Positions 28,490-39,000 of a stretch of 64,000 bases of DNA are shown here, in pieces. The position numbers and the translations under genes are program-made. Every line of letters starts with the position of its first letter. The stretch's first letter is position 1. Source of the stretch: Xiphydria camelus (Eukaryota; Arthropoda; Insecta; Hymenoptera; Xiphydriidae); the NCBI GenBank assembly GCA_963678675.1, contig OY783201.1, forward strand, positions 20,391,769 through 20,455,768, written 5' to 3'. The notes beneath the pieces are model-generated. The model saw only the letters and a program-made list of their open reading frames with translations, was not told where the DNA came from and did no database searches.

Positions 28490-31155
28490 TTAGGTGACGG
28501 CGTTAGTTGAGAAGAATACAGGGTCTACGGACCTTATCCGTGGGTCTGAAGTGTAATTGCTGAGTGCTTTAATAGAGGGGTTTACGTGCGACTTGACGGA
28601 GGTACGAAGGTTAACTGCGTACTTGGTAGCCGCAGTATCGAGAGACGGAAGTCCGGTTTCACGAAGCAGTTGTTTGTTCCTAATGAACCAGGGGGAATTA
28701 AGAGAGCCTCTGAGGAGTCTCATGTAAGTGCCGTGGAGTCTGGATAGTTTCGAAGGGGAGGCCGAACCCCAGACGGGAATGGCATACGAGCAAATGCTCC
28801 TAATCAGCGCGTTGAAGGCCCTGACCTTGGTGACCTGAGAGATATTCCGGTTGTTGAAAAATGGTTTCAGGGAGACGAATGCCCCGTTGGCTTTGCCGCG
28901 CACGGAGGAAATCTGCTTGACCCAGTTTAACTTCCTGTCAAAAATTACTCCTAAGTATTTGACAGAGTTACTCCAGGGGATTAGATGATTATTTACTGAG
29001 AGACGATCCGGGGGGATATTTCGGCGAGAGAAGAAGATAGCCTCTGATTTGGCTTCGTTGAGGGAGAAACCCCACATATGATACCAATCGAGGAGTTCGG
29101 GTAAGAATTTGTTAACAACTGAGGAGCAGAATTTCTTGGTTTTCGAGGAATATAACAAAGCGACGTCATCTGCGTATTGCGCAGTGATGATTTTGTCGTG
29201 GGTGGGGATATCGTGACAGTATAGATTAAATAGAGTAGGCGAGAGTTTAGAACCTTGTGGAACTCCGGCCGTGATAGGCTGCGGATCAGAGAAGCTTTTC
29301 CCCGAACGAACTCTAAAAGATCTGTCTGAGAGAAAGGACCGAATCAGACCGATCAGGTAGTGAGGGAGTTTTAGCTCGTTTAATTTGTAGATTAAACCCT
29401 CGTGCCAGACTCTGTCGAAGGCTTGCTTGGCATCGAGCAGGAGCATAGAGGTGTGGCGAGACTTGTTAAGGTTGTCCGCGACGAGTTCAGCAACGCGGAG
29501 GAGTTGGTGGCAGGTACCGTGCCGGGGACGGAAACCATGCTGGAAGTCGGGGAGGATGTTGGCCTCGGAGCAAAATCTGTTAAGGCGGGTTAGTATGATA
29601 CTTTCCGCAACTTTGCTGAGGGCAGGGAGCAGGCTAATTGGCCTGTAGCTGGAGGCTTGATTGAGAGGCTTACCCTGTTTAGGAAGACAGATGATTGTTG
29701 CTGTCTTCCATGCGGGGGGGAAATATTGCAAACGCATCATAGCGTTGATGATGTTACAGATGGCGACGATAAGGATGTGCGGGAGAATTTTGAGGACCCC
29801 ATTGGGGATGGAGTCATAACCTGGAGCTTTATTCTTCTTTAAGGATTGAACGGTTAACGCGATTTCGCAAGGAGAGGTGTGAGGGAAGGAGAGGTCTTCG
29901 AGACTGATGTTTTGGACGGCATCTGTGATAGTGGAATGAAAAAAGGCGAATTTGTCGCATATAGGAAACGGGGAACATTGTTCTCTAAGGGATTCAGCGA
30001 AGATATTAGCCTTGTCGCTATCTACCGGGTAGGCGATTCCGTCTTTCAGGAGAGGAGGGGAATAAGGCTGTCTATTCCTGAGGGATTTGATGACTTTCCA
30101 TCAACTTTTTGGGCAGGTTTCGGCTAAGGAAATGTATTTGTTGAATTGTTCGTTCCGAAAGATCTGGAGTGCGGACCTGAGGTCGCGTTTTAAAGAATTT
30201 AGATGGGGGCGGAGGGCGGGGTTGCCTGTGCGTTGCAGATGTCTGCGGATTCGTCTCTTTTTAGCTATAAGAGCTCTGATCTCGGGTGGAAGACGGGTGT
30301 CAATCGAGCGGGGGGAAATCGGGAAGCTTGCTAGTTCCATTTTCGATTTGATTTCATGGGTGAGCGAGTCGACTGCAGAGTCAATGTCATGAGTGGTACG
30401 AATGGTAGGACATTTGAATGTCGTGGTTTCAAAATGGTAGCGAAGTGCTAGCCAGTTGATTTTCGACATTGTCGGAATTTCAGAGGAGAGGTTTCCTGGG
30501 ATTTCCAGCAGGACCGGGTTATGGTCGGAATTTAGAGCTGGGATAGTCCAGGGGTCTTTGGATAACGTTACATTCTTGGAAATGAAAATGTCAAGAATAT
30601 CGGGATTATTAGCACCTGAGAAATGAGTTGGGGCCGAAGGAGCTTCTACGGAGAAACTATGCGCTCTGAGTAGATTGAATAATAAGGTGCCTTTCGAGTT
30701 TTTAGCGCGACATCCCCAGGAGTCGTGCTTGGCGTTGAAGTCACCGGCCAGGATCGTAGGAGTGTTCTGGTCCAGGAGGGCAGGGATTTCGGCTAAGTTG
30801 TTAGCGCCCGGAGGGGAGTAACAGGAAATGATCCTCAATGGGTTGTTATTGTGAATGACCTCGATGCCGCAGGTCTCCAGAGAGGGAGTATGAGTGCTGA
30901 TTGCCTTGTGGCGGAGAGAGTTACGGATGATTGTAGCTACACCCCCGTGTTTGGAGTTTGGCTGGTCGCGTCTATAGACGGAGAAATTGGGGATGTAGAG
31001 CTTATGAAGGGGTTGTAGATGGGTTTCCGAGATACAGGCCACATCAATGGAAGACTCGTTGAGGAGTTTCGTTAGGAGGAGCGTTCTGTGTTTGTTGGCC
31101 GCAAGGATGCCGTTGGCGTTCCAGTTGAGGATGGTGAGGTGACCCTTAGTGGAGT
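28490..31155 (-). pseudogene. LINE ORF2: endonuclease and reverse transcriptase, one stop
   Basis: The frame is open from about 31155 to 28490 except for one TGA at about 30101-30103. The apurinic-type endonuclease has ILNWNANGI, CISETHL, LAGDFNAKHDSWG and LNSDHNPVLLEIP. The reverse transcriptase, downstream of the stop and in the same frame, has YRPISLLPALSKVAESIILT, LLLDAKQAFDRVWHEGLIYK, GVPQGSKLSPTLFNLY and the catalytic AQYADDVALLYSS. The layout and RT are of Jockey type; no RNase H domain is seen. The frame has no clear ATG and overlaps the end of ORF1 in a different frame, as is usual where ORF2 is reached by reinitiation. A single nonsense change inactivates this copy. Confidence 0.82.
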
Positions 31156-32543
31156 TGGACGTCCGGCTGTTGGAGTGCCCAGGTGAATTTGGTGGCGAAG
31201 TCGCGAAAAAGCTCTAGAAGAATCTGGTTTTGGTGGGGGGCGGCTGGGGCCGGGGGTTGTTGAGTGGGTTGGCGCGGGGCAGGGGAGGTGGAAGGGCCAC
31301 TGGTGACCTGCGCGAATGAGCGAGCAAGTGGTGGAGGAGGAGGAGGTGCGGTTAGAGCCGAGGGAGATTCGACACCAGGGCGGCTACGTAGGAGCGCGGT
31401 CGGAGCGGTGGCCGAGGGCGTGGGGGGAGATGCTCGTGTAGAGGCCGAAGTTGCTTGAGGAGCTTTAGGACAACTCCGGAAGGTGGCACGGTGCGGGCCG
31501 CCGCAATTGGCGCAGGTTGGCGATTTATCTGGCTTGTCTTTGGACCGACATATAGAAGTTTCATGGTTCCTAGCGCAGAAGGCGCAGACCCAGGAGGCAT
31601 GGCAGTAGTTTGCCGTGTCCCGGAATTTCATGCAGCGACGGCACTGCGTGATAATCTTAGATTTTCTTTTCGGTTCAACTTTTACGCTGAGACCGGAAAG
31701 CGATTTTATGTTATAGATGGATTTAGCGGATGGGGATTTGGCGTCGAGGTAGACGCAGACAAGAGGCCATATATTATCGCCTTTCTTCATGTGGTAAACA
31801 GACTTGACTGGCAGGCCCTTGGTAGCGAGTTCGGAGCGAATATCGTCTTCAGAGAGGGATTCCAGAACGCCCCTGATCACTACAGTCAGGTCTTTATCCT
31901 GGGGGATTTGATTGGTGGTAAACTGGATTTTGTCTACGTCCAGCTTGGAAGTCAGGCGGCGAAAATCGTTAACCGATTGGAGGTATACTTTGACCGAGTC
32001 AGAAGTATTGACCGCGCGGCGGAAGGGGATATCCTGATCTGCCAGGAATTTTTGAATGGAAGTCCATTTGGATTTCTGCGTGATGCAGATGGGCGGGAGA
32101 TTGGAGGAGCCATTTTCCTCGGACTCTGAATCCGAGACGGAGTCGGAGTCGGACCCCGAGGAACTGGCTGCTGGAGTGATTGATTTCTTCCGCTTGACCG
32201 ATCTTCGGGACTGGGTTAGCCAGGGATTCCCGTCGATTTCCATAGCGGGGGTGGATTGCGTCGCGACAAACGGCGAGGAGGAGGGGGAGGACCTTTGGTG
32301 GATGGAGTGCAGGAGGGCCTTCACTCTGGCGATCTGGGCGTCGGAGTCGGCGAGAGCCTGGAGGATACGGGATCTATCATCCTCGAGGCGGCTGAGGGTC
32401 GCGCTTAGGGATTCGGCGGTTGGGGAGGGTGAGCTGTCCGAGGTAGGAGGGGAGAGCTCAGATTGAGCGATGGAAGCAGGGGTGAGCGTATCTTGCGATA
32501 TACTCATATTGGTTAGTGGGAGGAGAGGTGAAACAGAAGGCAA
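31146..32543 (-). CDS. LINE ORF1, gag-like nucleic-acid-binding protein
   Basis: 465 residues, intact. The N-terminus is Ser/Pro/Thr-rich with a short coiled coil (LEDDRSRILQALADSDAQIA). A basic patch (RRSVKRKKS) and an acidic Ser-Asp stretch follow. Next comes a PRE_C2HC-type region (LTVVIRGVLESLSEDDIRSE) and then clustered zinc knuckles (CRRCMKFRDTANYC, CAFCARNHETSIC, CANCGGPHRATFRSC). The C-terminus is Pro/Ala-rich. Jockey ORF1 proteins bind the element RNA and, in flies, can direct it to particular nuclear sites. An internal ATG at residue 13 could also start the protein. Plus-strand ORFs here are shadows. Confidence 0.82.
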   Translation of the reverse strand: MPSVSPLLPLTNMSISQDTLTPASIAQSELSPPTSDSSPSPTAESLSATLSRLEDDRSRILQALADSDAQIARVKALLHSIHQRSSPSSSPFVATQSTPAMEIDGNPWLTQSRRSVKRKKSITPAASSSGSDSDSVSDSESEENGSSNLPPICITQKSKWTSIQKFLADQDIPFRRAVNTSDSVKVYLQSVNDFRRLTSKLDVDKIQFTTNQIPQDKDLTVVIRGVLESLSEDDIRSELATKGLPVKSVYHMKKGDNIWPLVCVYLDAKSPSAKSIYNIKSLSGLSVKVEPKRKSKIITQCRRCMKFRDTANYCHASWVCAFCARNHETSICRSKDKPDKSPTCANCGGPHRATFRSCPKAPQATSASTRASPPTPSATAPTALLRSRPGVESPSALTAPPPPPPLARSFAQVTSGPSTSPAPRQPTQQPPAPAAPHQNQILLELFRDFATKFTWALQQPDVQLH

Positions 32544-33060
32544 TCTACAATGATGGAATTAGAGTTGTAGAGCCCTAAGAAGGGCTAGTTGAGTGAACGG
32601 CGACTGCCGCCCGGCGGGGCAGCCGCTGTATACCTGTACGTACCTTAGTGGATATATAAGAGTGGCAGCAGCCCGCCACGGTGGACCTAAACCTTTAGGG
32701 GGTGGGGCCCCTGGGTGAAGAGGGTCGTGGTCACTGAGCGACCTTCCTTATCCTAAACTGCGCAGCGATTTCAGAAACGTCCGAATGGTGCGAGAGCTCC
32801 GGTAAGACTGGTTGAGTGTGTGAGCCCGCTACGCTCAACGCCCGCTCTTATATACCTAACGCGGAGGGGACTGTTGTCGGTCCTATTGGCCGGTAACGGT
32901 CGAGTGGGGGCGACTTGCGGCAGTCTCCCTGATTGGCGCGACGTGACGTGCTCGACGCTACGCCGCACCAATCCCCCGCGAGCAGGCCAGTGTCCACTGC
33001 GCGCTGCCCGAGAGCGTCAAGCGCTCTCTAAAGACTAACTATGCTAGGGACTTATACTTA
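32544..33060 (-). promoter_or_regulatory. LINE 5' UTR with internal promoter region
   Basis: GC-rich compared with its flanks and without a credible frame on the element strand. Jockey elements carry their promoter in the 5' UTR, so transcription probably starts here; no specific motif was fixed. The upstream boundary is uncertain. Confidence 0.45.
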
Positions 33061-33069
33061 TAAAAATGA

Positions 33070-36000
33070 CGCACGTCAACGTTGTCAAATTTGATTGTTA
33101 CTGAATCTGAGGCAAGTCAATCTTGTGAAATAATTTCTAACTTGCAAGCAGCTTGCAACTCAACGGCATATCTAGACGGTCACTTTTTTAAGCCTGATTT
33201 TACTAAAAGTAGCAATGAAAACTCTGTGGCTGCTCAGTGTCAATTATGTCCGCAAGTGAAAATTATAAAAGGACCAATTAAATCGGCATCTAATTTTACA
33301 TCTCACCTGAAGGTAAGTTCCGCCTATTATTATAATTTACGCAACTATTGCCGTTCTACCGATATATCGTTTGAAGACTATGTTTTTTAACATGTTAATT
33401 CAATAGAGAATGAAGTTCAAATCATCACATAATCACTCATTTTGATATATGATTATTAATAACTGAGTTACAGCGTTTTTCCGTATGTAGCAGATATTTC
33501 GGGAACGTTCTGTCGGTATAATCATTTTCTGCTTATTGAAAATATATGCACCCTATACGTGAGGGACTAGTCCTTGAACTATACATTAGCGGTACAGCAC
33601 GGTGTGTTTAACATATCTCCAAACTCTATTTTATAAAATTAGCCCCTTTTCATATACACTATACCTACTTTGAGGACTAAAAATTACAGTGTGTATACTT
33701 CAAGGGCAGTAAATACATATATGTAGCACTTTCTAATATGTCTCCGAATTATATCTTATAAATTTAGCTAATTCATACACATTACCGCTAGTTTGAGTAC
33801 AGAAAAATACACGATATGTATACTTTGAGGACAGTTCGACTCTTCGAAACAGTGGCGTGAATTTCTATGTACTCAGGTAGAAGCGCGCGCGCGTGGTTAT
33901 TAAAATTTAACATTTCACAAGTTCTCATTGTGAAGGAAAACGAACCAAGTACTAGTGAAAAGCATTGGTTTAGGGTTTAATTTCTCTATTGCTCAGACCA
34001 ATATTTCTTGATGTTTTGAGACCCTAGGAATCCAAAAATATGGTTTTAGCGAAATGTCCGTCCGTCTGTCTGTCCCCGTTAGTCCGCGTGTCAGATAAAA
34101 TATTGAAGCGGAGTGATTGAAGAAACTACTAGATCGATTGATATGAAAATTTGCAGGTTTATTCCTGACAACTCAAAGATGAATTTTGCTAATTGAGCTC
34201 GCTACTACTTCCGATTGAACCGGATAAGAAATTTGAAAATTGGAAAAAGAATTTGTTTACATTTAGACGCGAATATCTTTGGAACTATAGATGATACGAG
34301 AATACGACTAAGTGACTTTTTTGTAAGAAATTCAGTTACCTAAAAAAAACGTCTGTCTAATTTTCTCGTATCTCTCATGTTTGCAGAGTTATTCACAAAT
34401 CAAAAAATATTTTTTTTGCTGACAGACGGATGAACGGGCGGGCAGAAATGTTACTAAAACTTGTAGTCATTTCAGCTAGAACTCAGTGTTGATGATTTAT
34501 TCACTTCAAATATGAGATTTATTTCTATCCCTTCAGAGAGTACACTCAGAAGTATACGAGAGACAATACAAGGTATATGCCTTGGCAAAACGGCAAAAAC
34601 TTGATCAAAATTCGTCTCAGTCTTTACAAAAAGTGAATCGTTTATCGCGACAAATGAAGTACGAAGAAAATGTCCAGAAATTTATACTCGAAAGTATGAG
34701 TCCGCTTTCTACCGTGGAAATGCCATCATTTAGAAAAATGATTGACGGTAAGATGACATTCTCTATAATGCGTCAGCAAATGTTAATTTAATGCTTGTCC
34801 TCAGATCTTGGTGCAAAGACCGACAGTGTGTCTGTGAAGCATATGTCAAGACGGACTCTGGGGAAGTGTATAAAGGAGAATCATCTTCGAAATATGAAAG
34901 AGATACGCGATATCTTAAATGAGAGGGCCGATTATGTTTGCACTACAGCTGACGTTTGGTCCAGTAGTACTCGGCGATTCCTCGGAGTCACAGTACATTG
35001 GGTAAAATTATGAAAATTGAATACAACTATATTCGATGGAACTTGAACGACTTATAATCTAAATATAGTTAGTTACTATAAAATGGTACTTTCAGATTGA
35101 TTCGAATACATATGTGTTGAAGTCAGCCGCGATCGCCTGTCGTCGCTTCCCTGGAGGTCATTCTTATGATCGTATAGCCGAATTATTGAATCACATTCAC
35201 TTGTCTTTCGGTTTGGATACTAAGAAAATTGTTGCTACAGTCACAGACAATGGCACAAACTTTGTTAAAGCATTTCAAGAATTCGGGATCAAGATGCCGA
35301 TCGTTTTATTTGATGGTAAATATTTCTCAATTTTTTTTAATTAGTAAAATATTCAATTAATTTCGGAGTTATTTTTGAGTTTGTTATCATTTGATTACTA
35401 CTAATGCTTAAATATTCTCCATTGTAGAGAACAATTCTGATTCCGAAGACGATAGCGATGTCGATGTAGCTCGATCTAATAAGGATGGTGATGATCAATC
35501 ATCCATTTTGTCGGAAAATTTCAAGGACTTTGAGCCGGCTACACCTGACGACGAGTCTCGTCGGTTTGAATCGCTATCATTGCATTTCCGTTGTGCAAGC
35601 CACACATTAAATTTAATCGCTTCCACGGATATGACCAAATGTATCAAACGTTCGCCAGCTTTATCCACACAACACAACGAAACGATTACACGTTGTCAAG
35701 CTTTATGGAACTTGTTACGCTCACCGAAGAAAAGGGAGGTGATGACTCAACATCTTGGTAAAGCGTTGACAAAACCAATTTGCGTTCGTTGGAATTCGTT
35801 GTTCTATAGCTTGCAGCTGGTTGTTTCGCTGCGGGACGAAATATTAAAATCTAGCGACACTCTCGAAATTACTAATCAGATGCGAGACACAGACTTTGAA
35901 TATCTAGAGGAGTATCTTAAGTGCTTGCGGCCATTAATTGAAACAATTAATAAGTTGCAAGGAGAGAAGTACTGCAGCTATGGATATTTATTGCCATGTC

Positions 36001-36609
36001 TCGTATCTTTGCGACGTAAATTATTGGCGGTGAAGTCACGATGCAAACTGCATTATTGTGCTAGCTTCAATGAAGGCTTAGTAGAGAGCGTTGAGATTTC
36101 ACAAATTCTTTGAAATTGAAGATTGCGGACATTGGGCGGCTATCGCAGCCGTAATCCACCCAAAGCTTAAAACTCAATGGCTAGGGTGCTTGACGGTTGC
36201 TGCACAGAAAAAAGTGTTTTCAGCTGTGATGGCGGCTGCTACTGAGGTGGAAACTTTAATAGCATCAAATGCTACCAAAAACGATGAAATTGATAGCTTT
36301 TTTTATTTTGGTGATTCAGGCAGTACTGGTGAGACATCGTCATCAGTCTTCGAAAATTCCGATGGTCAAATTGAAGTGAAGCGATGCCTTCAAGAGCCAG
36401 TTACCAGTAATCTTTTAGCTATCAATGTTTATCCGACGGTGAAAAAAATATTTATAAAATATAACACGCCTTTGCCATCGTCTGCGCCTGTTGAAAGATT
36501 ATTTTCATATGCAACTATGCATAATTTACCGCGTTATAATCGCCTCACAGACCAAAATTTTGAAATACGTGTACTAGCGAAATGTAATGCCACTAAAAAG
36601 TGGCATTGA
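33070..36609 (+). pseudogene. hAT transposase with BED finger, five exons
   Basis: Exons: up to 33312, 34537-34747, 34805-35001, 35096-35315 and 35428-36609, with GT-AG introns and matching phases. A BED-type zinc finger spans exons 1-2 (CQLCPQVKIIKGPIKSASNF…HLK then RVHSE). The catalytic region shows CTTADVWSSSTRRFLGVTVH (first Asp) and VTDNGTNFVKAF (second Asp), then RWNSLFYSLQLVV. The C-terminal dimerisation block is NTPLPSSAPVERLFSYATMH with NRLTDQNFEIRVLAK. A 1-nt shift near 36090 breaks the last exon, and no ATG opens exon 1 (the frame starts after a TGA at 33067), possibly lost to the neighbouring LINE. hAT ends and an 8-bp duplication were not found. Confidence 0.75.
33313..34536 (+). 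repeat. hAT intron 1 with a tandem repeat of about 118 bp
   Basis: No coding sequence. Two diverged units lie at about 33588-33835, each containing an AATATGTCTCC- or ACATATCTCCAAA-like block, AATTTAGC and a TGTATACTT-GAGG-CAGT end. A CTGTCTGTCC-rich stretch near 34070 and a GAAAATTTGCAGGT block near 34145 look like a dispersed repeat. A GCGCGCGCG run is at 33882. Confidence 0.5.
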
Positions 36610-36833
36610 ACATGATGACGGTCGTGGTTCAATGCCAATTCTTTGATCTTATGATTCCTTGTATATTATAGTATCGTAGCATATTTGAATGCTATTAAAA
36701 AGTTAATTTGATATATTTTTGTAATTTCGTAGTAGGTATAAGAATTTAGACTCCCCATTAGATTTATCGTATAGATAAATAAAGGCATTACATCCATTAG
36801 CACTTTTTTTCTGTTAGTATACTTTCTTTAGAT
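36610..36833. other. 3' flank of the hAT gene
   Basis: AT-rich, with AATAAA hexamers near 36778 that could serve the hAT transcript. No other feature. Confidence 0.4.
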
Positions 36834-37615
36834 ATAACTCGAATTTACCTTGATCGTCTACCCGGTGAAGCAAGCAAGTGAGAATGATGGAATGATGAAT
36901 GAAAATTTATTCGTTATTCAACATTATTTGAATGATGAATGAAAATTTATTCGTTATTCAACATCTTTGAATGATGAATGAAAATTTATTCGTTATTCAA
37001 AATTCTTTGAATGATGAATGGAAATGTATTCGTTATTCAAAATTCTTTGAATGATGAATGAACATTTATTCGTTATTCAACGTCTTTGAATGATGAATGA
37101 AAATTTATTCGCTATTCCAAATTCTTTGAATGATGAATGAACATTTATTCGTTATTCAACGTCTTTGAATGATGAATGAAAATTTATTCGTTATTCAAAA
37201 TTCTTGGAATGATGAATGAAAATTTATTCGTTATTCAACGTCTTTGAATGATGAATGAAAATTTATTCGTTATTCAAAATTCTTTGAATGATGAATGAAA
37301 ATTTATTCATTATTCAAAAATAATGAAATCACGAATGAAAATTTATTTTTCATTCGAATAAAAATTAATTCAAATACGCCCATTCCTGTGTGAAGCTGCT
37401 GTATATTTAGCAGCTTTTGCTCTGGACATAGCCGCCACTGTTTTCAATTTCTTTTCGAGGGTTTTCTTTCCTAATAAATCGCTCTTTCTCTCGCATACGT
37501 CCGGACATTTTTTAAACAAAATATTAAACAAAAAATACGTAAAAATTCGACTTGTATAATACAATAATTCATCTTTTAAAGTTGTCCCTTCGGAAAATTC
37601 CAATTTTGAGTTGTC
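36834..37615 (-). repeat. Right arm of the giant inverted repeat
   Basis: Inverse copy of the left arm. 36834-36880 matches 25147-25190 and 36886-37356 is the inverted minisatellite. 37390-37552 matches MULE exon 1 and its 5' flank (23632-23790), and 37561-37615 matches the intron start (24394-24530, without the TTAA MITE). The minus-strand frame KKTLEKKLKTVAAMSRAKAA here is this duplicated exon piece, not a separate gene. Confidence 0.75.
36886..37356. repeat. 38-40 bp minisatellite, right (inverted) array
   Basis: About 12 copies of GAATGATGAATGAAAATTTA followed by TTCGTTATTCAA, the complement of the left array, with the same alternating spacer types. Confidence 0.85.
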
Positions 37616-37803
37616 ATTTCTGAAGCAAGGGTGCGATATATACGTCAGTGAAGAGTTACACTGGAATGTGTATATAATTTGTATATAACTTTTGTAATTA
37701 CGATGTACAAAAAAAGTAAAAAGAAATAAAAATTTCCATTGATATCTGTGATTGATCGTAACAACATTTCTTAACCACCTCTGTTTCTGTTATGTTATTA
37801 TAG
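37616..37803 (+). other. 3' end of the 13.4-kb MULE intron
   Basis: AT-rich, ending in TCTGTTATGTTATTATAG, a good acceptor with a pyrimidine-rich lead. No gene. Confidence 0.5.
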
Positions 37804-37918
37804 GACACTAGACATGATCGATGATATTTATCCTTTTCTAAACACACTTTGCTCTTCGACTGATACTGTTGATAATCCTGACGTGACAGAAGACGAGAAA
37901 TTAAAACGAGAAATTAGT
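37804..37918 (+). pseudogene. MULE exon 3, 5' piece, cut by BEL
   Basis: Opens at the TATTATAG acceptor in the phase that fits exon 2. It encodes LDMIDDIYPFLNTLCSSTDT and VTEDEKLKREIS before the BEL LTR begins. The same exon resumes at 45075 with YDMGWSRRGNGKSYNSLNGY, in frame, so the BEL element split one coding exon. Confidence 0.65.
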
Positions 37919-38735
37919 AATAACACGATGTAAATATGTAGATAGCTACGCTACTTTAACGTACTAGTTTTAATCTTAGCATATTGGTTTCAGTAGCTCT
38001 CTCCGTTCGCAACGGGGGGAGGATGTTCCGTCGCGTATTGACAGGACCTGGAGGGTTCGGTCCGTGCGCTTAACGGCCAACCGCTCGAAACCTTTACCTC
38101 AATTTAGCAGTAATCCCGCCTACGAGGAAACTGTTCATTTCGGCTATCGCGTATTGTAAAAACACGGATTTGCGCCTTCCTGGAGGTAAATGCGGGACGG
38201 CTCGCTGCAAATTTACCGGCGAGTCGATGGCCGGTCGGGAAACCCAAGGAGTGGTGTACCCCGGCCCGATAAGGGCAATTAGACCGTGAAGGGTGGTCGA
38301 ACGCGTCGTCACGGTCGAAGACGAACGTTCGTCGCCCAGGTACCTCCAGCAACGGTACCAGCCCCTCGCACACCGATCTTTGTGAGATTCAAGTGACGCT
38401 ACCCCCTTCCACCGGCAAAACGCCACTAAGGTAGGCGGAAATGAACTGCTTCCTCGGCAGTGCAAATCAGTCTCTCAACCAACGCACCCGCAGTCGAACA
38501 AGGCCGATCAAAGAGCCTCGCCGGGTCAATCATCGCGACTTTTGTCAATTTTGTAAATTGAGTTTACCAAATTAAATATAGTTATGTTTGTAATTGTCAA
38601 TTAATCTCATCAGAACTAGCCGATAGGGGTGAAACGATACCCTTCAGGCAGTCCGGACAATCGGTCGTGTCACACGTGTCCTCAGCCTTACGACCTGAGG
38701 AGATCGCAACAAATTGATCGCGCGGCGACCGGACA
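37914..38735 (+). mobile_element. BEL 5' LTR
   Basis: Matches 44253-45074 throughout except for two changes. It ends CGGCGACCGGACA. The 123-residue minus-strand ORF at 38094-38465 is repeated in the other LTR and is not a gene. The true 5' edge could be a few bases inward (37919 or 37928, TGTAAATATG). Confidence 0.82.
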
Positions 38736-38741
38736 CAAAAT

Positions 38742-38758
38742 TGGTCCTTCGAGCCGGA
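38742..38758 (+). promoter_or_regulatory. BEL primer-binding site, tRNA-Tyr type
   Basis: TGGTCCTTCGAGCCGGA, 6 nt after the LTR, is the exact complement of the animal tRNA-Tyr 3' end (…CCGGCTCGAAGGACCA). Confidence 0.72.
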
Positions 38759-39000
38759 TAGTGAACTTTCGGCTAAATACGTGAACCGGATTGTGAACTT
38801 CCGACAAACTAAACGAACAGTGTGTGTACACAATTGAGCGGAATCTGCAGCGCTACCATAACGCCGCTACAACCAGCTACACAAAGGGAGCCACGAGTCA
38901 ACGACGGGTCAGGCAGTAAAGGTAGGCTTGCATGTATTGAATTACCGATATCCATACTTTATTCCCTCGTCGAATCCCTCCTCATATCGCTTCAATCGAG

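Larger units (their letters stand above)
28243..33060 (-). mobile_element. Jockey-clade LINE, near full length
   Basis: The minus strand has a GC-rich 5' region (about 32544-33060, boundary uncertain), ORF1, ORF2 and a 3' UTR, and a poly-A tail that appears as a T run at 28243-28254. Target duplications could not be fixed. It lies between the 27670 frame and the hAT gene. Confidence 0.78.

Noticed and set aside
31455..32129. 224-residue plus-strand ORF
   Set aside because: Antisense shadow of the LINE ORF1 zinc-knuckle region.
38094..38465. 123-residue minus-strand ORF
   Set aside because: It is repeated identically at 44433-44804 because both lie in the BEL LTRs, and no domain is visible.
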